A model generated the notes under the pieces. That model was not told the origin of the DNA. It did no database searches and saw nothing but the letters and a program-made list of their open reading frames with translations. This document shows positions 11,371 through 23,344 of a stretch of DNA of 64,000 nt, piece by piece (within the stretch, counting starts at the first letter, position 1; each line of letters begins with the position of its first letter). The stretch covers positions 1,634,001 through 1,698,000 of the forward strand of contig JAWNZC010000234.1 in NCBI GenBank assembly GCA_035771165.1, given 5' to 3'. A program made the position numbers and the translations under genes. Source of the stretch: Paragorgia papillata (taxonomy: Eukaryota; Cnidaria; Anthozoa; Scleralcyonacea; Coralliidae).

Positions 11371-14300
11371 AAAAATATATATATATATAAAGTGGGAGTC
11401 TGTTAATTGTTTAAGGCATTAATATTACTTTAATTTTTACATTTTTCATCTCTTAGTTTCATGAACAGAACTTTGTTCTGAGAACAAAATCTAGTTATGA
11501 CGAACAGTGCCAACTTCTTCAAAATTCTAACCACTTCAAATATGTCTATGGCATCAACAGAAGGGCTCAGTTGAACCAGTCAATGTATTATCATGTTGTT
11601 GGTGGAATGCCTGGTGACTGCATGCATGATGTCTTAGAAGGTGTGTTGCAATATGAAGTCAAAGAATTGCTACTGCAGCTGATCAAAGTGAAACGTTATT
11701 TCACCTTGGAAGAACTAAACAGGCGAACCGCATCTTTTGACTTTGGATACTATAATGATAGCAACAAGCCCAGCACAATTGGGGAAAATAAGTTAAATTT
11801 ACTGGATCACAGTCTGAAACTACATGGTAAGCTTAACTTAGATAAGAACAAAACAAAAATGTGGCAAACTTCTAAACTGATTATTATAGGTATATTATAC
11901 CTCTTTATGCATGAAAGGAAATTAAAGAAACATGCTATACCAATTGGCACCACAACAAAATTGCTTTACTTTTTAGGAACATTTTTTGTGGGTATAATTA
12001 GCTATTTAATGGTACAGATAATTTATCACTTTATCATGCCTTAATTATTATTATTGTCTTTATTTGACTCACTTACTGTACCTTCCATGCAGGCAATACT
12101 GCACATCTGACACTCTTTAATTAATCCTTGAAGCTCTTAAGTGCAAAAGATTACACTGATTCCCCATCTTACTGTCACATTGTGCTTTAATTTCCTTTTT
12201 TTCTATTTAAAAAAAAATATTGTATGAGTAAAATAAAAGTGGTGTGCTACATGTATGTAGGCAGCGTTGAAACAACAATCGAAATATAGTAAGGTTTTGG
12301 TATACTGCTGAAACAGAGAACGTAGGCGTCTAATGTTTTGAGTGAGACCCTTTGTTCTCACCTACAGTGAGCACTAATCAAGTGCATACCTTCAAGTTTT
12401 AATAGATGAACACCACAGGATTTAAGACATTATACCCAGGGAAACCAATAATACCAAAGATGCACTATATGGTTCATATGCCAAGCACTATTTTGAGGTA
12501 CAGTACTGTACCATAGGACAGGTTACCTGTAAATTTAAAGTACTACAGTATTACAAAGTGAAACAGTTGATTTCATAACTTTCTAGATTTTTTAAACAAT
12601 TGTTCTCCACCCTATAGGTTGGGTCCCTTGGTACGATCCTGGTGCATGCGATTTGAAGCCAAACACAGCTACAGTACTTTAAAAAAATTAGCTAATGTGA
12701 TTGGTAATTTTACAAATGTGGCTCAAACACTCTCAAACCGACATCAGAACTGGATGTGCTACAAGCTGCAAACATCAAATGGAAACTTGGGCACTTTTAT
12801 TGAAAAAGGTGTAGAAGTTGGTCCAGGTAAACATATTTTAGAAAAATATACGTCAAGTATATACTGTATATTTCCTGTGAATCTTACTGACTCCAAGCTA
12901 TATGCCATGCATTTTTCATACTTTACAGTCGAGAATGAAAAGGTCCATGGTTTAACCAAATCAAAGTGCAGTGATTAACAATGGTTTCTTGTTTTTTACA
13001 CTTTAAAGGAAAGACAGTATTTGCAGGAGATACCCAGTACTTTGATTTACTACAGCAAAAACTACCAGCAATCCAGTGTGATACACAGTTGACAGAGTAT
13101 GTTTAATACCATATGTTTTACCATACACATACCATGTAAAATTAAACCCTAACAAACTATTCCTTATATATGTGGGGGGAATAATTACTACCAAAACCAA
13201 TACAGTATTTACATGCTCAAAATAACACTGTGTCAATAACAAGCCTAAGGCAAAGGAATATTATGTAATTAAAGGAATGTAAACAAATACATTTCAATTG
13301 TCGAAAAGCTCAAATGTACAGGATGTAAATTGTAAACTATGTCATCAATAATGCTGTCTCGTAGTTCAAGTGACAGAGCCTTCCCCCAGTAGTATTTGTG
13401 TCTTTTAGATGTAACGTTGACCACTGCCATAATAAAGAACTGATTAACCATATGAAATACAGTACACTTGCTGTAAAGATCGCATTCCTTCATTCATGTC
13501 GTGATTCACGTGATTACATTCCTTTGCATTAGGCTACAAGCACTCTACTGAATTTGGTAGCAACAGACGAGATTTATTGTCTGATAAGAAAATTTACTAT
13601 ACTTTAGTCTATGTTCACATGGGTTATAACAAGTATGCAACATACAGTATTTGGAAGAAGTGGCATGCAAATATGCAAAGAAATGAAAAGCGAGTATTTC
13701 TACATTCAGCTATTTCATATTTAGTTTTATATTAGTAGGAGGTGTTCTAATTCATAAGATAGTACATGACAGTGCATTGTAACCACCTTGGAAATGTTAG
13801 TCAATTTTTAGCTCATTTAATATCTTCAGAGAAATTGATGGGGAGGGAGGGGAACTTAGCCGCATCGTCAGAAATATTGGTTCATAAATCAAAGCGTAAT
13901 CATTTATGGATAATGACCGGATATGATTTATGGATAAAAGATTATAGTATAATTCTATAAGTTGTTTTAGTTACTTACATTTTTAATCATTATTAATAAA
14001 GGTCCAACTGGGTTGATATAAATGGGACGAAATATAAAGTTGGATGTTTCCTCCAGGTGGGCACTCAAAACGAAGAGCCAGTGTATGCAGAAGTAAAGAA
14101 GATACTGGTTCAACGAGATTTAAAGATGATACGATTTCTTACTTGTAATTACACAACATCGTGTTGGAATGATCACTTTCAGGCGTATGAAGTGAAGAAA
14201 TGTCATCTTCGTCAAATCACCCTTGGCCTTGTGAAGCATTGTGACTTGCCATATTTCTTACCTCTCCATGTTGTAAAGCCATGTGGTTACCATTCGACGA

Positions 14301-14490
14301 TGAGTTGTATCGCACCAAAATATGAAATTCCTGAATGAAGCGTATCTGTTTTACAGTCCTTTGCAACATAACTTCCAAACATCCTCGCCGTCCTCGCGTC
14401 CCCTTTCATCCATTCTCACGTACGAGCGTGGAAGAATAGGAGCAAACTTGTAGCATCGTATACATTTCAGTTTACAGAACGTTACTGACG

Positions 14491-14570
14491 TGCTAGGACT
14501 ACCAGAATGCATTGCCAGTATCCAACATTTAGCACTAGGATGCTAGCAAAGCATTCTGGTACTTGCAGTC
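14491..14570. repeat. Small inverted repeat downstream of transposase-like gene
   Basis: ACCAGAATGC at 14501 pairs with GCATTCTGGT at 14551, with flanking partial pairing. It lies 150 bases past the stop codon. It could be part of the element's 3' end, but no matching left end was found. Confidence 0.5.
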
Positions 14571-14683
14571 ACCCCATACCATTGTACGTCATCGTGGCGA
14601 AGCTCGGCGGGGCTTGCAAATATCTGTCTAAAAAAAATCTGCGTATGCGGGTAAAGCGTCCCTTGAACTGATCAAAGTTTGTA

Positions 14684-14971
14684 TTTACACCCGTTTTCAA
14701 AATTACGTGACCCCGGAAGTTTACATGTATGCATGTGAGTTTTATGACAAAATGGCGGACATCAATATAAACTGAATCAGAATACAATGAGATGTGGACG
14801 TAAATGCTGACCGAATGGCGAATTATTTTACCGAAATTACTGTTATCCATGGGGATGGTGAATACAATGACAATGTAAGTTAAAGTATTTCGAATTGTCA
14901 ATCATAAAAGTCACATGTCGACTCATGCGCAATATTCCGCCTGGTTACGTAATTTTGAAAACGGGTGTAAA
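14684..14971. repeat. MITE with ~25-bp TIRs (TTTACACCCGTTTTC)
   Basis: The left tip TTTACACCCGTTTTCAAAAT is exactly reversed at the right tip (ATTTTGAAAACGGGTGTAAA), enclosing 288 bp. There is no ORF of note. 14972-15237 holds nothing recognised. Confidence 0.7.
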
Positions 14972-15441
14972 ATTTCTTCTTCGCTCATGTAAACAGGAGT
15001 AATTATCTTTTTTGAATAATAATCACATTCTACCTTGATTTGTATTCGAGACATTTTTCAATCGAAATGCCAAAAATTCACAGGCGACGCAGATATTTTT
15101 TGACAGAACGTTGTAAGCCCCACACACTGGCCAGCAACGTGTGACATTTTGCCTAGACACGTTATAATTAATTGTTGTAACTAACACGACAATTGTCGTT
15201 AAACGCCCTGAGATCCCAGTAAGACCAGTGTTACTTCTATTATTCAAGAGTCAAATTAACTCTTGCAGGAAAGAGTATTTTTACTCTAATAAGGAGTTAA
15301 TTTTACTCCGTTGATGGAGTTATTTTAACTATTATAGTATTATTCAAGAGTTATATCAACTCTTGCAGAAAAGAGTACTTTCAACTCTAATAAGGAGTTG
15401 ATTTTACTCCGTTGATGGAGTTATTTTAACTATTATTCAAT

Positions 15442-15589
15442 ATATGTTATTTACCGGCTGGGAGGTCCGTATAGAAAAATATTTGCCCGAGGTCTTAAAA
15501 AAGGCCCGAGGCCGCAGGCCGAGGGACATTTTTAAGACCGAGGGCAAATATTTTTCTATACGGACAGACGAAAACGGTAAATAACATAT
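15442..15589. repeat. Hairpin element inside the minisatellite
   Basis: The arms ATGTTATTTACCG...TCCGTATAGAAAAATATTTG and their reverse complement close around the GC core GAGGCCGCAGGCCGAG. It opens the insertion that splits the array. Confidence 0.75.
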
Positions 15590-16283
15590 TTATTTTTTTG
15601 TTACATAATTAGATAAATTAACATAATTGAATTAGGTTGCGTAATCGAGATGACATTCACGTGATACTCAAAAGTCCAAAGTTTATCGTTCGACAGTCGT
15701 AAACAATTGCCGACATGTAGTCTGACAAGGAAGCTTGGAACCTTTTTTGTGATAAAAAAACATTCAAAACTTGAACATCTAGTTACGCAGGGAAGTCAAA
15801 ATGCAGTCAGTGTTTTTAAAGTTTAGTTGATAAAGATTCTTCGTCGTTCTTCTTCGTCGCTTGCTCGTTTTTGGCTGTTTGCTTGGAAAGTCGCTTTCAA
15901 TATTTGGCTGACTGCATGAAAATTGAAATTGTGTTCTTCGAGTTTGAAGACGAAAATGCTTGTAGTATAAGCCATTTGTAATTTCAAGTTTCAAGGACAT
16001 GACACGATGAGGTTGGCATGTGGAAAATATTTGACTAAAAGGTAAAGAATTGTTGCGGTTTTGTTGAGTTTTATAGCGGTTGGATAACAGAAGAAGATAG
16101 TTTAGTGTCAAAAGGTTTCAGCTTTTCTATCTTCTCGTGGTATGACTTTATATATATATATATACTTCTATATAGTTTCATTTAGTGATTCAAAATACTG
16201 TGTTCACAAGTTTATGTATGTTTTTCCTACCGTTTTAAACTGTTTTGTTTATAAATATCGCTCGTAAATTTTGCTTTGTCACA

Positions 16284-16699
16284 GTTTTCCCAGCGTTTCT
16301 TTTAAAATTCGCTGTTTACACATGAACTTGTCAAAACCATTTGGATAATCAAAATCATATGCATCCCCGTAGTCTCTGTTCAATATATTTTTTCTGTGGC
16401 AAGCGAAATAGTTATGAAAATCGATCAATTTTAATGACAGAATGTAAAAAAATAACTTTTTGGACCGCGGTCCAAGATATCGTGAAATACCGTTTTCCCA
16501 GCGTTTCTTTTAAAATTCGCTGTTTACACATGAAGTTGTCAAAACCATTTGGATAATAAAACTCATTTGCATCCCCATAGCTCTCTGTTGAATATATTTT
16601 TTCTGTCGCAAGCGAAATAGTTATGAAAATCGATCAATTTTAATTATGACAGAATGTAAAAAAATAACTTTTCGGGCCGCGGTCCAAGATATCGTAAAA
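16284..16699. repeat. 208-bp tandem duplication
   Basis: The sequence beginning GTTTTCCCAGCGTTTCTTTT recurs after 208 bases with about 95 percent identity by eye. It includes the palindrome GGACCGCGGTCC (GGGCCGCGGTCC in the second copy). Part of the insertion within the minisatellite. Confidence 0.8.
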
Positions 16700-17250
16700 A
16701 ACTGCCCGCTCACGTAGCCAATCAAATTGCAGGAAAGCCTAGGATTCCGCCGGCTCACGACTAATAAAATAATAAAGAGTTATATCAACTCTTGCAAGCA
16801 AGAGTACTTTCAACTCTAATAAGGAGTTGATTTTACTCCGTTGATGGAGTTATCTTAACTATTATTCAGGAGTTATATCAACTCTTGCAGGGAGGAGTAC
16901 TTTCAACTCTAATAAGGAGTTGATTTTACTCCGTTGATGGAGTTATTTTAACTATTATTCAGGAGTTATATCAACTCTTGCAAGAAAGAGTAATTTCAAC
17001 TCTAATATGGAGTTGATTTTACTCCGTTGATGGAGTTATTTTAACTATGCGTAGTTGAATCAACTCCGCTGTAAGAGTACATTATAATCGATTAATTTCA
17101 ATTCCTGTTTCGGGAGTGATTTCAACTCCACAATACTAGAATCTACTCCATTTTTGGAGTTGAAATAACTCTTCTTCATTTAACTCCTACTGGTGGAGTA
17201 GTTTTAACTCTACTGATGGAGTTATTTCTACTCCTTAGAATTTACTGTGT

Positions 17251-18022
17251 ATATATTATATAGCTACTCACTATATATGAGCTGTTCTGCAATCTCATTC
17301 GTTCTGCTACTAGCAGTATATCAGCTCATATATCATTAGTAATAAAAAAACAACAAGATGGCGGCATGAGTTTTTCAGTCAGTGTACTACAGATAAAACT
17401 GCCTGTTAATCCTAAACGGATTGAAAAAGGAAGTTGAGAGCTTTACAAAACCTTACTTATCACCGAGTTGACAATAATATTTTTTAAACCAAATACAAGT
17501 CGTAAACTTATTTATTAAAATATATTTTCTAAAGAAATAAAGCATGAATCGAAACTATGTTATTTGTATGCTATAAAAGACCGTAAATCAACAAAGTGTA
17601 ATTTTTCCGAACGTTTTCGGCTTTTTGATAACCTTCCAAATACTAAATCTTTACATGTCAATATAAAATAAAGAACAGCTGACCAACCTTGTCACTTTCC
17701 TGAGCTGTTTAAGTCGTTATATACGATGTTTCCAACGCTTTTTTAAACTCTAAGAGCTCTCAAACACATTCCCGAGACTGCTTTGAACTCCTTGTCAGTT
17801 TACTGTCAAGGGAATGCGCATGGCGGAAATATGCGTGGCGGAAGTTCGAGTTTTTTCAAGCGATTCATTTCCGTTTTGATTTATGAATCAAACGTTTTTC
17901 TTTATTAATGTTTTCGCAAAATAATAAAACAATAATACCATGAGCTAGAGTCGTGTGTGGGCTCATAGCCAACGAGGCGCTTCGCCGAGTTGGCTATAAG
18001 TTTATATACGACGAGGGCGAAT
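17251..18022. other. Unannotated stretch with a small hairpin
   Basis: No gene seen on either strand. A CGAGGCGCTTCGCCGAG hairpin core lies near 17970-17990, of the same kind as in the other palindromic elements. Confidence 0.5.
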
Positions 18023-19092
18023 GACATACTGTAAAACCCGGACTGGACTGGACTCAAAAATCTGTAAAACCCGGACTCAACAATCTGTAAAACCTGGACT
18101 AATATTTTTAACAAACGGGGGGTCCCACTGATGCTTGTAAATACCCGGAGGGTCGTAATGGGCTTTGAATGATCGGGGGATTGACGTGCGTTAAACTCGG
18201 AGACGAAACATAACTCCGATCAAATACGTCTACTCACTTGTCGTTAATAAACAGGGGGGACGTGCATGTATAGCAATTTAGGATAATGACTTGGTCACGC
18301 CAGAGTACGGCAAAGCTTTAGTATACGTGCAGAATTTCGGAAATTTATATAGTTTTACCAAGGACTAAACGCTAATATACAACATATTATAGACAAATTG
18401 TGGCCAAGCTGCATGACGTAGGCAGTTATTTTAAGAGTTCACTGAGTGCTAAAGGGCCTAAAGCAAAGATAATCATATTTACACCTCGCATCCCGGCCAT
18501 GCCTGTTAGCAGAAAACTGGGTTTTCCTATATGCCTATTTTCTTTCTTTGCAGCGCTTCTGTTTTGATTACCAGTGTCATGAATCATGAAAATTCAATTG
18601 TGCAGTCATAGCCACGTATTAGCAAAAGAAAACTTGAATATTTTTCAATCTCACTGAGAACAGAGCTAAGGAAACTAGCCCGCAGCTAACAGGCAATGCC
18701 GGAATGCAAGGTGTAAATATGATCATCTTTGCTTTAGAACTCAGTGAACTCTTAAAATAACTGCCTACGCCATGCAGCTTGGCCACAATTTGTCTATAAT
18801 ATGTTGTATATTAGCGTTTAGGCCTTGGTAAAACTATATAAATTTCCGAAATACTGCACGCATACTAAAGCTTTGTCGTTCTTGGCGTGACCGAGTCATT
18901 ATCCTAAATTGCTATACATGCACGCCCCCCCTGTTTATTAACGACAAGTGAGTAGACGTATTTGATCGGAGTTATGTTTCATCTCCGAGCTTAACGTAAA
19001 TACCCCAGGTATTTACAAGCATCAGTGGGACCCCCGTTGGTTTTACAGATTTTTGAGTCCAGTCCAGTCCAGTTCGGGTTTCACAGTATGTC
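18023..19092. repeat. 1.07-kb inverted-repeat element
   Basis: The left arm starts GACATACTGTAAAACCCGGA and the right arm ends with its reverse complement, near 19092. Pairing continues for about 400-490 bases per arm (for example TGGCCACAATTTGTCTATAA on the right) to a loop at about 18515-18685. The GGACT repeat at the tips recurs in a different form at 23990-24080. No ORF of note, so probably a non-autonomous element. Confidence 0.75.
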
Positions 19093-19112
19093 TTGTTAAA
19101 TATATATATATA

Positions 19113-19290
19113 GTATATATCAATGACCTGTGTAACGCGTCAAATCTTTTTAAACTGACTTTGTTTGCTGGTGACACCAATATATTTTTTTCTCATCAAA
19201 ATTTGCCTCTTTTGGTGAATATAATTAATTCTGAAATGAACAAATTATCTGAATGGTTTAAGGATAATAAGTTATCAATCGATACTACAA
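19113..19290 (+). pseudogene. LINE reverse-transcriptase fragment
   Basis: A 55-residue open segment reads YINDLCNASNLFKLTLF, then AGDTN, then NKLSEWFKDNKLSI. This is the RT palm region of a Jockey/CR1-type LINE. The canonical FADD box is FAGD here, so the catalytic site is mutated. It is truncated at both ends and belongs to a different copy from the LINE that follows on the other strand. Confidence 0.7.
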
Positions 19291-19365
19291 TATATATATT
19301 TAATATCAACCAACTAGTGGTCTATTACAAATTTGGCATTCTGATTGGCTGAGCTACTAGTGAAT

Positions 19366-21730
19366 TCAATTCAATTCAATTCAATTTATTGTTCAAATTA
19401 TAATAATTACAAAATTAAAACACTAACCCGCAAATAGCAATAGCTAATCAAGGCGGGAGGTGTTATTAGTAGATCATAAATAATTATACAGTAGTTATAT
19501 ATAAGTAGTTAATAATAGAATAATATAAGAATGATAGAAGTATACATGGAACAGACTAAAATTAGTCGAGTAAATTAGATAATTGATTAAGATATAGATT
19601 TAACAATAATCAATGTAACAACAATAAATCTTATTGTTGTTACACAAATTAAGGACACTAAATTTTTAGTATATTATACGTAAATAAATATACACACATA
19701 TAGTCACATAGACACATAGAGTTAATCAGATATTCTCTGTATTATCATCGGTAACTCAAGATAGTCATTCTCAACATTCAGGATACCAAGAAGTAAATCA
19801 TGAATCTTTTTGGTAAAGATCTTTCTCCCTACGTTACGGAGATATATTGGAATATTATTCCATACTTTTGCACCAATTCTGGAAAAAGCATTTTTTGGTT
19901 GATTTGTGCGAGAATATTTCATATGATAGTTACCAGCAGCTGAAGACCTGGTATTGTAGGAGTGCACATTAGAAGTTTGGATAAATAAATAAATCATATT
20001 TCTTGGTGCTAATTCATTGGTAATATCATACATTAATCTGGAAACTGATTCAACATAAAGCATACTTATTGGTAAATTGTTAGTGTTATTGAAAAGAGGA
20101 ATAGCATGATCCCGATTATTAGCAAAGCGCATTAATCGAAAAACACGCTTTTGCAGTATTAAAAGGGTTTTTTTAAATGCATTTGCGCAGCATTTCCCCA
20201 AACAGTTATGCCATAAGATAGATAAGGATATATTAGAGATCGGTAAATTTTTGTAAGAATTTGAAAGGGCACAAAGTGACGAAGTCTGGCAATGACTCCA
20301 ATTGTTTTACTTATTTTAGAGGCTATATAACTAATATGATCTTTCCAAGTTAGATGACTGTCAAGTAAAACGCCCAGGTATTTAACAAACTCCTTTCCCT
20401 CAAGAGAGATGAACTTGTTGTTCTTTTTGTCAAATATTTTAATATTTATATGATAACTTAGCTTCTTCTGGTGGGGATGAAAAATAACAAAGTTTGATTT
20501 TTTAATATTCAAAGTTAATTTATTTGCGTTCAACCAGTCGTATATTTTTGCTATTTCTGTATTTACTACATTTTCGAGAGTTTTAGGATTCTTGTTAGAA
20601 TATAGCAAGTTAGTATCGTCAGCAAACAAATGAAAACTAAATTTATCGGAGGAATGATGAATATCATTGATGTAGATTAGAAAAAGTAATGGACCAAGCA
20701 CAGATCCTTGTGGCACACCACATAATGTTATCTCCTTGTTCGAAATATTTGTACCAATTTGCGTGGTTTGAACACGGTTTATTAAATAAGATGAAAACCA
20801 ATCGTAGATTATACCACTAAATCCATAATATTGTAGTTTATATAATAAAATTGAATGATCCACTGTATCAAATGCTTTTTGAAGATCGATAAATATACCA
20901 CAAGTAAGTCACTTATTGTTCATGTTTTCTTGTATTTTATTTACTATATCAAGAATTGCGTGTTGTGTAGAATGTTTTTTCCTAAAACCGTATTGTGAAT
21001 GGTATAGAATATTTTTGTTTTGAACAAAGGACATAAAGCGCTTGTACATTACTTTTTCAAAGATTTTATTTAAATTAGATAACAATGAAATTGGTCTGTA
21101 ATTACTTGTTTCTGTATCATCACCTCCTTTGAAAATAGGAATTATTTTTGCATGTTTTAGAATGGAAGGATAAATTCCATTTTCGACAGAAATATTCATG
21201 ATTTCAGCTAATGGTTCGCTAACGACACTACTTGGATATTTTAAAATTCTTGTTGGACATGAAAATAAACCATAAGATTTTTTATCAGGTATCAATATTA
21301 TTTCAGATTCTATTTCTGAAGGTATTATTGGGGCAAAGAAAAAGGAATCCTTAAATCGATTTTCTTTTAAATAATCACAAAAATGACTTTCTGACTGTGA
21401 CGTGCTTGTTCCTAACTTATGTCCTATTGACGCAAAGTGTTTGTTTAAATTATTTGGAAATAACGACGGTTCTCGGTTTACTTCACTGCTATCTATATTT
21501 TTCAAAGCAGTTATTACGTTCGAATTTTTTCGTTTATTATTAATTAAATCATTGATACCAACCCAAGTCTTTTTCATGTTATTTGGATTACTTTCAAAAT
21601 ATGTATAATAATAGTGTTTTTTACTAATGCGAATAAGAGTTGAGACTTTGCTTCGATAATATTTATATTTATCACGCTCTCCTTGGCTAAGTAGTCTATT
21701 TTTTACCCTAATTGATTTTTTCTTCTTCTA
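19366..21730 (-). pseudogene. 5'-truncated non-LTR retrotransposon (CR1/Jockey-type RT)
   Basis: The minus strand encodes most of an RT ORF. Motifs in order: NYRPISLLSNLNKIFEK, YHSQYGFRKKHSTQHA, AFDTVDHSILL, GVPQGSVLGPLLFLIYIND, the active site FADDT, the LGVLLDSHLTW region, and a C-terminal RVFRLMRFANNRD/NIPIYLRN segment. No endonuclease domain precedes it, so the copy is 5'-truncated near 21730. Damage is light: one in-frame TGA at 20909-20911 and one frameshift near 20165-20200 in a T-run. The 3' end on this strand is a short (TTGAA)n-type tract at 19362-19388, as in CR1/L2-like LINEs. It is inserted in a hairpin element whose halves flank it (19300-19360 and 21735-21850). Confidence 0.85.
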
Positions 21731-22249
21731 GTGTAGTCTATTGGTGATAGACCACTAGTAGCGTTATCCAATGATAAACCTTCTTACAACTGGAATATTC
21801 CTATCCCGACCAATCAGAAGCTACGACATTCACTGTGGCGTCCGCTAAAATTTATATACGATTGATGAAATCACGAAAACATTGGCCCGAAAGTAATGTA
21901 AAATTGTTCCGTTTGACATTTTTGAATAAGAAAATGAATTCGCTTAGCCTATATCTCCCCCAAATTGGAGCAAACTAATTACAATTTCGTTTTTTGTGAG
22001 CGATTGTTTACCATATGCCATCGAATTACCCTACATTTTGAATGGGGAGACTTCTGCAAACAGATCTGAAAATTCGAACAATGTTTGATAAGACTTATTT
22101 ACGTTGAAGAAAAGTTGTTTATGCTTGATACTAAAATAATTAGACAACTCGCCCTCGATTTATACGAGCTGATAGTCAACGAGGCGAAAGATAGTCAACG
22201 AGGCGTATATATATCTATATATATATATACAAAGTATGAAGTATAGTTT
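21731..22249. other. Split hairpin element half and a second hairpin remnant
   Basis: GATAGACCACTAGTAGC at about 21753 is the inverted partner of ACTAGTGGTCTATTAC near 19311, left of the LINE. Near 22139-22205 lies TTAGACAACTCGCCCTCG with AGTCAACGAGGCG repeats, a relative of the hairpin at 43297-43400. A (TA)n tract follows. Confidence 0.5.
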
Positions 22250-23340
22250 ACCTTAAAGTCTTCGCTACCAGAGGTTTCACCCTAAACGGAATCAATAGGC
22301 GACTGAGAAATATCGGTTAGTGGGCTGCTTAAATGCGTTGGTTGGGGCGTGGATGTGGGCATCGAAACGTCCGGCGCATTCCTTTGGAGCGTGGGTGTGG
22401 GCGTCGAAACGTTGCGCGCATTCCTTTGATTGTTTAGGTTGTAGATCCGAAATCTGTTTTTGTGCCGACAGGTCGAAACTATTTCTGATCTTTTGTTTAG
22501 TAAAAATTGTTTGTCTGCCTTCATGATGAAAAGTTTTTCGTTCAAACATAAATTGCATCTTTGTTATCCTCCCGTGTAAGAAATTGAGTGTTTTAGTATA
22601 GACCAGGTTATGTCGAAACTTTGGGTTTTTTCTTTTAGATTCCAAATGTATTTCGAAAGTTCCGTCTCATTTGAATACTTTTTATTCTGGAAAGATTTAG
22701 TATGGTTATGATATCGCTCTTTAAATGTACTTGCTGTCATGCCAATGTATTGCTTAGTGATGTTCGTGTTGCTTATGGAAATAGATGCCTTGTATACTAT
22801 GTTGTTTGTCATGCATTGCCCACGTAGGGGGCAATTGTCCTTAATCCTGCAATTGCAATTGCTTGTAACTATGCTTAGTGGCTTGCTTTTCCTGATTGTG
22901 CGTGAATTATGTTTCGTGATAATAGACTTGACGTTGTTCATGCAACTATAGCTAATCTTGACTGTGTTTCTGTTAAAAAGTTTGTGAAGCTTGTGTCCTG
23001 GTGGAAAGTGCTTGTCAATAAGGCTAAGAAAGTTGCGTCCTATGTTTGTTTTGACATTTTTGTTAAATGGAGGGTTAAACCAGATGATATTGCGGTGTCT
23101 ATTTCTGCGTGTTTGCTGTGGTGCTTCTTGTGTGTAGTTTAGCTCATGGTTGAAATTGCTGCGCCTTAATGCATTTTGGTAAATTGGTGCGGTTTCATGG
23201 AATGTCCGCTCGTCAGACGAGAGGAGGGAAATGCGCTTGTTGATTGATGTAGGTAGCTGTCTTAAAATGCTTGGTGGGTGGTTTGATTGCTTGTTTATGT
23301 ATAATGGATCGTCATTGGGCTTTCGAAAAATCGAAATCGA
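22250..23340 (-). pseudogene. Penelope-like element, 3' part with GIY-YIG endonuclease
   Basis: The minus-strand frame is open from about 23330 to 22564. In order it shows: an RT/thumb-linker region (NIIWFNPPFNKNVKTNIG, LIDKHFPPGHKLHK), VKISYSCMNNVKSII, a CxC...C zinc motif (CNCRIKDNCPLRGQC), and a GIY-YIG-type nuclease core (YKASIS...QYIGMTASTFKERYHNH). This order is typical of EN-containing Penelope-like elements. The RT domain itself is missing, so the copy is 5'-truncated. The 3' end is at about 22250, where (TA)n begins. Confidence 0.85.
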
Positions 23341-23344
23341 AAAA

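Larger units (their letters stand above)
7630..14338 (+). pseudogene. Zinc-finger transposase-like gene, multi-exon, decayed
   Basis: Readable exons: 7630-8232, 9404-9553, 9822-9996, 10336-10493, 10769-10942, 11457-11826, a decayed stretch about 12350-12497, 12618-12826, 13009-13096 and 14002-14338 (stop). Phases agree across most junctions. The N-terminus has two C2H2 fingers (CNLCDG...HIGRRH; CGIEECTRTY...HVKKHH). The middle has SADNLGAQFIGGYKEGSQAH and GDCMHDVLEGVLQYE. The C-terminal half has GPLVRSWCMRFEAKHSY and IGNFTNV. These motifs belong to a family repeated across cnidarian and fish genomes that I take to be transposase-related (possibly the CACTA/CMC group). The class is not certain. 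Damage: an in-frame TAA at 10799-10801 and at least two frameshifts in 12370-12460. The MHDVLEGV block is intact. Divergent from the SAM-domain gene. Confidence 0.65.
15238..17250. repeat. GAGTT/AACTC minisatellite array, interrupted
   Basis: Units of about 95 bp are built from GGAGTT...AACTC motifs (for example GGAGTTGATTTTACTCC then GATGGAGTTATTTTAACT). They occur twice at 15238-15440 and several more times at 16770-17250. Each unit is a chain of small inverted repeats. Between the blocks sits an unrelated insertion (15441-16770), so one array was split. No gene in the whole stretch. Confidence 0.75.
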
